DNA of 7,804 nucleotides from Bdellovibrio sp. ZAP7 (GTDB lineage: Bacteria; Bacteroidota; Bacteroidia; Flavobacteriales; Flavobacteriaceae). A model generated the notes under the pieces. The model had not been told where the DNA came from and made no database searches. It saw nothing but the letters and a program-made list of their open reading frames with translations. The number at the start of each line of letters is the position of its first letter. Position 1 is the stretch's first letter. Positions 1-5,743 of the stretch are shown one piece after another. Both the position numbers and the translations under genes were made by a program. The stretch spans positions 1 to 7,804 of the forward strand of contig CALPKO020000051.1 of NCBI GenBank assembly GCA_943324165.2, written 5' to 3'.

Positions 1-321
1 AGCAGCAACCAGCGCACCACTACTGCCAACTCCATAACCTTGCGGAATACTGGAATCAAAATACATCCCGTTTTCAACATCAAGGTCTAACGCTTCTAAA
101 TCAAATGTAACTAACGCAGATTGTTCGTTTTGTAAATTTTTTAGATGATTAACAAAACGCTTCAAATTTCCATTTGATTTTATGGCTTCCGCAGAAGTTT
201 TATCATCTGATTTCAGAGCACCATTATAAAAGTTATACGGAATAGATAAACCCTTAGAATCACGAATAATTCCATATTCTCCGAAAAGTAAAATCTTTGA
301 GTAAAACAATGGTCCTTTCAT
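1..321 (-). CDS. GHMP kinase, probable mevalonate kinase (N-terminal part; cut by window start)
   Basis: The first 107 codons read open from an ATG at 321 to the window edge. Near the N-terminus KILLFGEYGII (residues 9-19) resembles the first conserved segment of GHMP kinases. At residues 93-103 the stretch PQGYGVGSSGA matches the glycine/serine-rich ATP phosphate-binding loop of that superfamily (PxxxGxGSSGA). The family phosphorylates small alcohols or acids with ATP. The gene starts 36 bases after the diphosphomevalonate decarboxylase stop on the same strand, so both are probably one transcript, which favours mevalonate kinase (mevalonate to 5-phosphomevalonate, cytosol). Phosphomevalonate kinase is the main alternative. 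The substrate cannot be decided from the fragment because the C-terminal half is missing. Family call is firm, substrate is inference from context. Confidence 0.82.
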   Translation of the reverse strand, partial: MKGPLFYSKILLFGEYGIIRDSKGLSIPYNFYNGALKSDDKTSAEAIKSNGNLKRFVNHLKNLQNEQSALVTFDLEALDLDVENGMYFDSSIPQGYGVGSSGALVAA

Positions 322-357
322 AAAATTTTGAATGTAAATTATTAAAATTTCAAATGT

Positions 358-1443
358 CTAAAAAATTAAATTTGATCCTCCTCCAATTTGATCACAAATA
401 TACTGACCATTTTGACAATAGCCAACTAATTCGGCTTTAATAAATTGCAAAACTTCACCGCTAACGTTTTCGGGATACAAAACATGCACATTTGCCCCTG
501 CGTCGAGCGTAAAACAAACTGGAATACTTCTTTCATTTCTATACTTCCAAATTTTGTTGATGATTTCCAAAGTGTTGGGCTTCATCAAAATAAAATAAGG
601 CATCGATGTCATCATCATGGCATGCAATGTCAAAGCTTCACTTTCAACAATTTTTATAAATTCTGCTACATCTCCATTTTCTAAAATTGTTTTTATTTTT
701 GATAAATTTTGATTTGCCTGTAAAAATCTTTTTTCAGAAAACGGATGATTGTGCATCAAATCGTGACCAACCGTGCTAGAAACTTGCTTTTCACCTTTGT
801 CAACCAGCAAAATTGTATCTTGGTAATTTATAAAATTTTCATGAATATTTGTCGGAAATTCGACGCCAAATAAATCTGAACTTTCTTTAAAGTCAATGTG
901 ATTTCCCCACACGACAACGCTTCCTTTTACGCTTCTACAGGCACTTCCCGAACCTAATCGCGACAAAAAAGATGCCTTCTTGTAAAAGAATTCTTCGGTC
1001 ATTTCGGAGTTTAAAAGCTTTTCTAGAGACATCAAATTCATAGCCAAAGCAGCCATTCCTGATGCCGACGAAGCAATTCCAGAACTATGTGGAAAAGTGT
1101 TTTGCGTATCGATGATAAAATGAAATTGCTTTAAAAAAGGTAAATAAATCTCTATTCTTTCAAAGAATTTTTGAATTTTCGGTTTAAAGTCTTCTTTCGG
1201 TTTTCCTTCAAACAACAAATCAAAACTAAATTTTTCTGACTTTTCAATTTTAGAAAAAGACAATTTAGTAATCGTTTTACAATTGTTCAAAGTAAAACTT
1301 ATTGATGGATTTGCAGGAATTTGATTGGATCTCTTTCCCCAATATTTCACCAAAGCGATGTTACTCGGCGCACTCCAACTGAAACTTCCATGTTCTATTT
1401 CATTTGAAAATGTTTTCGGAATAAAGTCTGTTTCTAAAATCAT
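358..1443 (-). CDS. mvaD: Diphosphomevalonate decarboxylase
   Basis: This 361-residue protein matches the usual size of mevalonate-5-diphosphate decarboxylase, which uses ATP to convert mevalonate diphosphate into isopentenyl diphosphate in the cytosol. Visible signatures, in order: SAPSNIALVKYWGKR (residues 24-38), whose K33 corresponds to the substrate-binding lysine of the yeast enzyme; FPHSSGIASSASG (117-129), the GHMP phosphate-binding loop; GSGSACRS (164-171), whose arginine is the family's likely diphosphate ligand; and FTLDAGANVH (311-320), carrying catalytic Asp314. The start is taken as ATG 1441-1443. A TTG one codon upstream would add a single residue and is less likely. A promoter motif lies about 15 bases upstream. 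The kinase gene follows 36 bases downstream, giving a two-gene mevalonate pathway transcript. No disruption is seen. Confidence 0.95.
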   Translation of the reverse strand: MILETDFIPKTFSNEIEHGSFSWSAPSNIALVKYWGKRSNQIPANPSISFTLNNCKTITKLSFSKIEKSEKFSFDLLFEGKPKEDFKPKIQKFFERIEIYLPFLKQFHFIIDTQNTFPHSSGIASSASGMAALAMNLMSLEKLLNSEMTEEFFYKKASFLSRLGSGSACRSVKGSVVVWGNHIDFKESSDLFGVEFPTNIHENFINYQDTILLVDKGEKQVSSTVGHDLMHNHPFSEKRFLQANQNLSKIKTILENGDVAEFIKIVESEALTLHAMMMTSMPYFILMKPNTLEIINKIWKYRNERSIPVCFTLDAGANVHVLYPENVSGEVLQFIKAELVGYCQNGQYICDQIGGGSNLIF

Positions 1444-1458
1444 CAACGTAAATTTCTA

Positions 1459-1488
1459 CAAATATACTTTTTTTGCTTTATTAACAAA
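1459..1488 (-). promoter_or_regulatory. Flavobacterial-type promoter for mvaD and the downstream kinase
   Basis: Read on the minus strand there is TTTG (1485-1488), an 18-base spacer, then TATATTTG (1459-1466). This fits the Bacteroidota consensus TTG-N(17-23)-TAnnTTTG exactly. The -7 box ends 15 bases before the mvaD ATG, implying a very short leader. Prediction is from motif and position only. Confidence 0.7.
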
Positions 1489-1494
1489 TTTGTT
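1483..1494. promoter_or_regulatory. Perfect 12-bp palindrome shared by the divergent promoters
   Basis: AACAAATTTGTT reads identically on both strands and sits between mvaD and tspO. It supplies the TTTG of the likely -33 element in each direction: 1485-1488 on the minus strand, 1489-1492 on the plus strand. It could be a regulator half-site pair or simply two back-to-back -33 boxes; the sequence does not distinguish these. Confidence 0.4.
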
Positions 1495-1524
1495 TCATTC
1501 TAAAAAAGATTTTGTTTAACTTTA
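1489..1524 (+). promoter_or_regulatory. Weak candidate promoter for tspO
   Basis: TTTG at 1489-1492 is followed after 24 bases by TAACTTTA (1517-1524), which differs from TAnnTTTG in the last base. It lies 26 bases before the tspO ATG. The spacer is slightly long and one box is imperfect, so this is weaker than the other two promoters of the window. Confidence 0.4.
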
Positions 1525-1550
1525 CAAAAAACACAAAATAAAAAACCCAG

Positions 1551-2024
1551 ATGAATAAATATGTGAAAATTTTGATTTTTGTTGTCACTTGTTTAGCCGT
1601 TGGCTATTTGTCAAGTATCGTCACAAGGTCAAGCGTAGCAACTTGGTATCCAACTCTTGTAAAACCAAGTTTTAATCCGCCAAATTGGGCATTCCCTGTA
1701 GCTTGGACCACTTTATTTGTTTTTATGGGAATTGCTGCTGGATTAGTTTGGGATAAAATCGAAATCAAAAAAGGAGAAGTGCAAAACGCATTATTATTTT
1801 TCTTTCTTCAATTAGCATTGAATGCCTTATGGTCGTTTTTGTTTTTTGGATTAAAAAATCCAATGCTAGCATTAATCGAAATTATCTTACTTTGGTTGAT
1901 GATTTATGAAACTTACATGAAATTTAATAAAATTGACAAAATAGCAGGATATCTTTTTGTTCCATATTTACTTTGGGTGTCTTTTGCCATTATTTTGAAC
2001 GGCAATATTTGGTGGTTGAATTAA
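1551..2024 (+). CDS. tspO: TspO/MBR family tryptophan-rich membrane protein
   Basis: The 157-residue protein has the length and five-helix layout of the TspO/MBR (peripheral benzodiazepine receptor) family: hydrophobic segments at about 5-23, 47-67, 80-99, 103-121 and 131-150. Diagnostic residues are present: W32-Y33, then KPSFNPPNWAFPVAW (38-52), the loop and second-helix signature; QLALNALWSFLFFG (87-100) in helix 3; and PYLLWVSFAIILN (138-150) in helix 5. Bacterial family members sit in a membrane and bind porphyrins and related tetrapyrroles; proposed roles include stress response and tetrapyrrole breakdown, and the role here is not known. It is transcribed away from mvaD and is followed by 166 bases before nuoA, so it is probably its own transcription unit. 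ATG 1551 gives the expected N-terminus. Gene symbol is by family. Confidence 0.93.
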   Translation: MNKYVKILIFVVTCLAVGYLSSIVTRSSVATWYPTLVKPSFNPPNWAFPVAWTTLFVFMGIAAGLVWDKIEIKKGEVQNALLFFFLQLALNALWSFLFFGLKNPMLALIEIILLWLMIYETYMKFNKIDKIAGYLFVPYLLWVSFAIILNGNIWWLN

Positions 2025-2030
2025 TTTTTC

Positions 2031-2070
2031 GACTTCAAAAAAGTTCAACACAAGTTAATTTTCTGAAGTC
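2031..2070 (+). terminator. Imperfect hairpin after tspO, possible terminator
   Basis: GACTTCAAAAAA (2031-2042) pairs with TTTTCTGAAGTC (2059-2070) over 12 positions with one mismatch, around a 16-base loop. It starts 7 bases after the tspO stop. The following sequence (CTTATTTATA) is T-rich but not a clean U tract and the stem is AT-rich, so termination would be weak. Position between two transcription units is the main support. Confidence 0.4.
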
Positions 2071-2104
2071 CTTATTTATAACGAATAAAAATTAGACAAA
2101 TTCA

Positions 2105-2132
2105 ATCGTTTTCACGTTATGAAAATCGTTTT
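2105..2132 (+). promoter_or_regulatory. Direct repeat and small inverted repeat just upstream of the nuo promoter
   Basis: ATCGTTTT occurs at 2105-2112 and again at 2125-2132, exactly 20 bases apart, about two helical turns. Between them TTTTCA (2109-2114) and TGAAAA (2120-2125) form an inverted repeat around CGTTA. The site ends 5 bases before the TTG box of the nuo promoter, where an activator or repressor could bind. No regulator is recognisable and AT-rich DNA yields such repeats by chance, so the call is tentative. Confidence 0.25.
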
Positions 2133-2137
2133 TTTGG

Positions 2138-2168
2138 TTGTGTTTTAAATAGGCTACAACTATATTTG
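2138..2168 (+). promoter_or_regulatory. Promoter of the nuo operon
   Basis: TTG (2138-2140), a 20-base spacer and TATATTTG (2161-2168) match the Bacteroidota housekeeping promoter consensus TTG-N(17-23)-TAnnTTTG without deviation. The nuoA ATG follows 22 bases later, the usual short leader. It is the only strong promoter seen before the complex I genes. Confidence 0.75.
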
Positions 2169-2190
2169 TAAAAATTTTTAAAAGTACAAG

Positions 2191-2556
2191 ATGCAATCAA
2201 ATCAAATGGATTATTTTCCTATTCTAATGCAATTTATACTTGCAGTTGGATTTGTAGTTGGGATGATATTTCTCTCAGGAAAATTAGGTCCTAGCCGGAA
2301 ATCTAAAATAAAAAGTAAAAACTTTGAGTGTGGTATCGAATCTGTTGGAAACGCAAGGATTCCGTTTTCTGTAAAATATTTTCTTGTTGCTATACTTTTT
2401 GTGTTATTCGATGTGGAAGTAATTTTTCTGTATCCTTGGGCTATCAATTTCAAAGAATTAGGCATGGATGGCCTGTTGAAAATGATGCTTTTCATGGCAC
2501 TGCTATTGGTTGGTTTTTTCTACATCATCAAGAAAAAAGCATTGGTTTGGGAATAA
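2191..2556 (+). CDS. nuoA: NADH-quinone oxidoreductase subunit A
   Basis: At 121 residues this has the normal length of NuoA (mitochondrial ND3), a small membrane-arm subunit of complex I close to the junction with the quinone-binding arm. Three hydrophobic helices are visible at about 10-30, 60-81 and 95-112. Between helices 1 and 2 is the conserved loop with LGP (32-34) and FECGIE (45-50), including the ND3-type cysteine C47. Helix 2 starts with PFSVKYF (58-64) and carries the acidic pair D74/E76 within LFDVEVIFLYPWA, residues conserved in the proton-path region. It is the first gene of the operon, directly after a consensus promoter. A second Met at residue 6 could also serve as start, but the promoter distance fits the first ATG. 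Confidence 0.97.
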   Translation: MQSNQMDYFPILMQFILAVGFVVGMIFLSGKLGPSRKSKIKSKNFECGIESVGNARIPFSVKYFLVAILFVLFDVEVIFLYPWAINFKELGMDGLLKMMLFMALLLVGFFYIIKKKALVWE

Positions 2557-2661
2557 AAATAATTTCGTTTTCAGAATGCAAGGTTTAATTTTTTTTTCAA
2601 CCAGAAATTTTGAATAGAAATTAATTTAATTATATGATATGTTTAAAATGAATGTAGTAGT

Positions 2662-2689
2662 TCTGAAATCTAAACTCTAAATTCTAAAT
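2662..2689 (+). repeat. Heptanucleotide tandem repeat before nuoB (4 units)
   Basis: Four 7-base units follow without gap: TCTGAAA, TCTAAAC, TCTAAAT, TCTAAAT. The tract ends 6 bases before the nuoB start, inside the 139-base nuoA-nuoB spacer, the longest gap between complex I subunit genes in the window apart from the one filled by the inserted gene pair. Read on the other strand its unit (AATTTAG as a rotation) differs by one base from the ATTTTAG unit of the tract before nuoE. The rest of the spacer (2557-2661) is AT-rich with a 9-T run and no gene. Confidence 0.75.
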
Positions 2690-2695
2690 TTAAAA

Positions 2696-3244
2696 ATGAG
2701 CGACTCAAAAATAAATATGGTTGCGCCACCAGAAGGCGTTTCAGGAGAAGGTTTTTTTGCTACAAAACTGAATGATGTTGTCGGAATGGCGCGCGCCAAT
2801 TCACTTTGGCCACTGCCTTTTGCCACATCATGCTGTGGAATTGAATTTATGGCAACTATGGCTTCGCACTATGACTTGGCAAGATTCGGTTCAGAAAGGG
2901 TAAGTTTTTCTCCTCGTCAAGCAGACATGTTGATGGTAATGGGAACGATTTCTAAAAAAATGGGGCCAATTCTTAGACAAGTTTACGAACAAATGTCTGA
3001 GCCACGCTGGGTGATTGCCGTTGGAGCATGTGCTTCCTCTGGCGGAATTTTTGATACTTATTCTGTCCTTCAAGGAATTGACAAAGTTATTCCGGTCGAT
3101 GTTTATGTTCCAGGATGTCCTCCAAGACCAGAACAAATTGTTGATGGCGTAATGAAATTACAAGAATTGGTTAGATCAGAATCTGTTCGCAGAAGAAGTT
3201 CTCCAGAATACCAAGAATTATTAGCTTCCTATAATATTCAATAA
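2696..3244 (+). CDS. nuoB: NADH-quinone oxidoreductase subunit B (cluster N2 subunit)
   Basis: This 182-residue protein is NuoB (mitochondrial PSST), the peripheral-arm subunit that holds the terminal 4Fe-4S cluster N2, which passes electrons to quinone. All four cluster ligands are visible: the adjacent C46-C47 in [11 protein letters not shown]112 in VGACASSGG, and C141 in [10 protein letters not shown]. The segment [18 protein letters not shown] (62-79) is the family's highly conserved stretch with the arginines near N2. The first ~25 residues are a variable N-terminal extension usual for the family. It lies 139 bases after nuoA, unusually far for this operon, with a heptamer repeat directly in front of the start; nuoC follows 5 bases later. 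Length and motifs are intact. Confidence 0.97.
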   Translation: MSDSKINMVAPPEGVSGEGFFATKLNDVVGMARANSLWPLPFATSCCGIEFMATMASHYDLARFGSERVSFSPRQADMLMVMGTISKKMGPILRQVYEQMSEPRWVIAVGACASSGGIFDTYSVLQGIDKVIPVDVYVPGCPPRPEQIVDGVMKLQELVRSESVRRRSSPEYQELLASYNIQ

Positions 3245-3249
3245 TTAAA

Positions 3250-3768
3250 ATGGCCATAGAAAATACAGCTATTCAAAATAAATTAGTCGAAACTTTTGGC
3301 GACAATGTTTTTAATTTTCAAGTTGAAAAAGATATTTTTTCATTTGAAATCAATGCGGATAAAAACACAGCAATTATTTTATTTTTGAAAAATAACGAAG
3401 ATTTACGATTTCATTTTTTGACTGATTTGTGCGGAATTCACTATCCAGATAACGACGATGACCATCAATTTGCGGTTGTCTATCACCTGCACAATTGGTA
3501 TGATAACAAAAGAATCAAAATAAAAGCATTTCTGAACGACACCCCAAAAATAAAAACAATTTCTAATATATTCTTGAGTTCAAATTGGATGGAAAGAGAA
3601 ACTTGGGATTTTTATGGGATTGATTTCACTGGTCATTCACAATTGAAAAGAATTTTAAATATGGACGAGATGATTTCTCATCCAATGCGCAAAGAATTTC
3701 CAATGGAAGATTCAGGAAGAACAGACAAAGACGATAGATTTTTTGGAAGAACATCTATAAATAGTTAA
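3250..3768 (+). CDS. nuoC: NADH-quinone oxidoreductase subunit C (30 kDa)
   Basis: The 172-residue protein is a stand-alone NuoC (mitochondrial 30 kDa/NDUFS3), a structural subunit of the connecting module with no cofactor. The family signature ERETWDFYGIDFTGHSQLKR (115-134) is clear, followed by HPMRKEFPMED (144-154), which matches the conserved HPLRKDFPL-type ending. The N-terminal half is divergent and AT-rich, as is common for this subunit. It is not fused to NuoD, unlike the NuoCD protein of Escherichia coli. It starts 5 bases after nuoB. Downstream the expected nuoD does not follow directly: a nucleotidyltransferase gene begins 3 bases after the nuoC stop. Confidence 0.95.
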   Translation: MAIENTAIQNKLVETFGDNVFNFQVEKDIFSFEINADKNTAIILFLKNNEDLRFHFLTDLCGIHYPDNDDDHQFAVVYHLHNWYDNKRIKIKAFLNDTPKIKTISNIFLSSNWMERETWDFYGIDFTGHSQLKRILNMDEMISHPMRKEFPMEDSGRTDKDDRFFGRTSINS

Positions 3769-3771
3769 AAA

Positions 3772-4071
3772 ATGAAATTAATAGACGACAACAAAACAAA
3801 ATTATTTACATTATGCAAAACACATCATGTACGTGAACTATATTTGTTCGGTTCTATTCTTACAGACCAATTCCACGATAAAAGTGATATCGATATTTTA
3901 ATTCAATTTTCTTCCGTTAATCTGAAAGATTATTTCAATAACTACATGGATTTTAAAGAAAGTTTAGAAAAACTTTTTGATCGTTCAATAGACTTGGTGG
4001 AAAATCAATCTATAAAAAATCCAATTTTCAGAAAAATAGTTGATAGAGATAAAAAATTAATTTATGGATGA
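3772..4071 (+). CDS. MNT-type nucleotidyltransferase antitoxin (MntA-like)
   Basis: This 99-residue protein is a minimal nucleotidyltransferase of the MNT family, the antitoxin half of HEPN-MNT modules. The hallmark GSX10DXD motif is complete: G27-S28, ten residues, then D39 and D41 (SDIDIL). A likely third acidic residue is D74 (SIDLV). In characterised HEPN/MNT pairs, MntA transfers AMP groups from ATP onto the tyrosine of the toxin's RX4HXY motif, which silences the RNase. Here the toxin partner follows with an 8-base overlap (ATGGATGA), the usual translational coupling, but it is frameshifted. The gene starts 3 bases after nuoC in the same direction, so it is probably co-transcribed with the complex I genes. 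All visible catalytic residues are intact, so it may still be an active enzyme without its partner. Confidence 0.9.
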   Translation: MKLIDDNKTKLFTLCKTHHVRELYLFGSILTDQFHDKSDIDILIQFSSVNLKDYFNNYMDFKESLEKLFDRSIDLVENQSIKNPIFRKIVDRDKKLIYG

Positions 4072-4412
4072 GAAAATTTTAAAATCTTTATATGATATCA
4101 AATTAGCAATTGAAGAAATTGATTTATTTGTCTCAAGTGTAGAAAAAACATTCGCAGATTATTCAAAAAACATTTTGTTACGAAGAGGAGTTGAAAGAAA
4201 TTTAGAGATTATTAGGAGAAGCAGTAAATAGGATTTTAAAAGATAATCCGGCTTTTGAAATAACAAATGCAAAAAGGATTATTGGGCTAAGAAATCAAAT
4301 AATTCATGCTTACGATAGTATTTCTGACGAAAACATTTGGAGTATTATTATCAATCATTTGCCAAATTTAAAAATAGAAATAGAAAATAAAATAAATAAT
4401 AATTTAATTTAA
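4064..4412 (+). pseudogene. HEPN (DUF86) toxin, frameshifted before its catalytic motif
   Basis: From ATG 4064 the frame reads 50 family-like residues, then runs to a premature TAG at 4229-4231 (55 codons). Shifting by one base near 4214 continues the match: IIGEAVNRIL, the DUF86 signature, then RNQIIHAY, the RX4HXY RNase motif, ending at TAA 4410-4412. The repaired protein would be 115 residues, the normal size, with R76, H81 and the AMP-acceptor tyrosine Y83. The extra base fits best as the A at 4214; the shift must lie between 4206, where the second frame opens, and the TAG. The break is not in a homopolymer, so a sequencing slip is less likely though possible. As written, the toxin loses its active site. 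No start codon suggests separate translation of the second half. Confidence 0.85.
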
Positions 4413-4422
4413 TCTCAGTTTC

Positions 4423-4439
4423 TCCTTTAATGGAAAGGA
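4423..4439 (+). other. Small hairpin in the HEPN-nuoD spacer
   Basis: TCCTTT (4423-4428) and AAAGGA (4434-4439) form a perfect 6-bp stem around AATGG, in the 41-base gap before nuoD. The adjoining sequence has purine-rich AAGGA and AAAGG stretches 8-20 bases before the nuoD ATG. It could affect nuoD translation, or be a scrap of an intergenic repeat at the edge of the inserted gene pair. No U tract follows, so it is not a convincing terminator. Confidence 0.35.
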
Positions 4440-4453
4440 CTGGATAAAGGCTT

Positions 4454-5692
4454 ATGTCAGAACTATTATTATCACCAGAGCATCGCTATGCTAAACTAAT
4501 AAACGAGAAACTAAATGAAGATGGAAGCGAACTTTCAATTCTTAATTTAGGTCCAACTCATCCCGCAACACATGGTATTTTTCAAAATATTTTGTTGATG
4601 GATGGCGAACGAATTCTCGAAGCAGAACCAACAATTGGTTACATTCACCGCGCATTCGAAAAAATTGCCGAAAACAGACCTTTTTATCAAATCACACCTC
4701 TAACAGACAGAATGAACTATTGTTCTTCTCCTATAAATAATATGGGTTGGTGGATGACGCTTGAAAAACTTTTAGACATTGAAGTTCCGAAAAGAGCACA
4801 ATATTTAAGAGTAATTGTGATGGAATTGGCTAGAATTACTGATCATTTGATTTGTAATTCGATTCTTGGAGTTGACACAGGAGCATATACTGGCTTTTTG
4901 TATGTTTTTCAATTTAGAGAAAAAGTATATGAAATTTACGAAGAAATTTGTGGGGCACGATTAACAACAAATATGGGAAGAATCGGTGGTTTTGAAAGAG
5001 ATTGGTCGCCTGAAGCTTTTCGTTTACTGGATGTTTTTTTAGAGGAATTTCCGGTAGCTTGGAAAGAATTTGAAAATCTTTTTGAAAGAAACAGAATCTT
5101 TATAGATAGAACTGTAGATGTGGGTGCCATAACAGCTGAACAAGCCATGGCTTATGGTTTTACAGGTCCAAATTTACGTGCGGCCGGTGTCGATTATGAC
5201 GTTCGTGTGGCACAACCTTATTCTTCTTATGAAGATTTTGATTTTATAGTTCCTGTAGGAAAGTCTGGCGATACTTACGACCGTTTTTGTGTTAGAAATG
5301 CAGAAGTTTGGGAATCTATCAGTATCATTAAACAAGCTTTGGCAAAAATGCCTGCTGGAAATGAATACCACGCCGAAGTGCCAGATTATTACTTGCCACC
5401 TAAAGAAGATGTTTATCACAATATGGAATCTTTGATCTATCATTTTAAAATTGTGATGGGAGAAGTTCCGGTTCCAGTAGCAGAAATTTATCACCCTGTG
5501 GAAGGTGGAAATGGCGAATTAGGATTTTATTTAGTAACTGATGGAAGTCGAACTCCTTACAGATTACATTTCAGGAGACCTTGCTTTATTTATTATCAAG
5601 CTTATCCAGACATGATAAAAGGCGCTTTGTTATCTGACGCAATTGTAATATTGTCGAGTTTGAATGTAATTGCAGGAGAATTAGACGCATAA
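4454..5692 (+). CDS. nuoD: NADH-quinone oxidoreductase subunit D (49 kDa)
   Basis: The 412-residue protein is NuoD (mitochondrial 49 kDa/NDUFS2), descended from the large subunit of NiFe hydrogenases, which together with NuoB forms the quinone-reducing site. The opening motif NLGPTHPATHG (31-41) contains H40, and MNYCSSP (87-93) contains Y89; their 49-residue spacing equals that of His38 and Tyr87 at the quinone pocket of the Thermus enzyme. Further family blocks are GYIHRAFEKIAE (62-73), ARITDHL, RLTTNMGRIGGF and the C-terminal RLHFRRPCF. The C-terminus ends in LDA rather than the DR seen in many other bacteria. It is separated from nuoC by the MNT-HEPN pair, yet is complete. ATG 4454 gives the expected N-terminus. 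Confidence 0.97.
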   Translation: MSELLLSPEHRYAKLINEKLNEDGSELSILNLGPTHPATHGIFQNILLMDGERILEAEPTIGYIHRAFEKIAENRPFYQITPLTDRMNYCSSPINNMGWWMTLEKLLDIEVPKRAQYLRVIVMELARITDHLICNSILGVDTGAYTGFLYVFQFREKVYEIYEEICGARLTTNMGRIGGFERDWSPEAFRLLDVFLEEFPVAWKEFENLFERNRIFIDRTVDVGAITAEQAMAYGFTGPNLRAAGVDYDVRVAQPYSSYEDFDFIVPVGKSGDTYDRFCVRNAEVWESISIIKQALAKMPAGNEYHAEVPDYYLPPKEDVYHNMESLIYHFKIVMGEVPVPVAEIYHPVEGGNGELGFYLVTDGSRTPYRLHFRRPCFIYYQAYPDMIKGALLSDAIVILSSLNVIAGELDA

Positions 5693-5734
5693 GATTTTTG
5701 ATTTTAGATAAAGGATTTTAGATTTAAGATTTAA
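5693..5734 (+). repeat. Heptanucleotide tandem repeat before nuoE (6 units)
   Basis: Immediately after the nuoD stop codon six 7-base units run without a gap: GATTTTT, GATTTTA, GATAAAG, GATTTTA, GATTTAA, GATTTAA. The tract fills nearly the whole 51-base nuoD-nuoE spacer and ends 9 bases before the nuoE start. It is the same heptamer family as the tract before nuoB but in the opposite orientation (unit ATTTTAG here, AATTTAG on the minus strand there). Confidence 0.8.
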
Positions 5735-5743
5735 AAAAATACA

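Noticed and set aside
1444..1446. TTG start for mvaD, one codon before the ATG.
   Set aside because: It adds a single residue, has no better spacing, and ATG is the preferred start in this genome, so ATG 1441-1443 was used.
2582..2602. GGTT/AACC around a 9-T run in the nuoA-nuoB spacer as a terminator.
   Set aside because: A 4-bp stem is too short, and a terminator inside the operon without a downstream promoter makes no sense.
2609..2645. Internal promoter before nuoB: TTTG 2609-2612 and TATGTTTA 2638-2645.
   Set aside because: The 25-base spacer is too long for the consensus and the -7 box has a mismatch; in such AT-rich DNA this is expected by chance.
4206..4231. Programmed +1 frameshift producing full-length HEPN toxin.
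   Set aside because: No recognised slippery sequence, and the AGGAG present lies at the shift rather than several bases before it as in the prfB type. A plain mutation is simpler, though protein data could overturn this.
4936..5494. Antisense open frames within nuoD, and similar ones in mvaD, nuoA, nuoB, nuoE and nuoF.
   Set aside because: They have no family resemblance, no promoter motif and no independent support, and they lie wholly within strongly conserved genes on the other strand.
3250..5692. NuoCD fusion split by the inserted gene pair.
   Set aside because: nuoC has its own normal stop and length, and nuoD its own usual N-terminus. Separate subunits are the standard state in Bacteroidota.
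5693..5734. CRISPR-like or phage-related array in the heptamer tracts.
   Set aside because: Units are 7 bases and directly abutting, with no spacers and no cas genes nearby.
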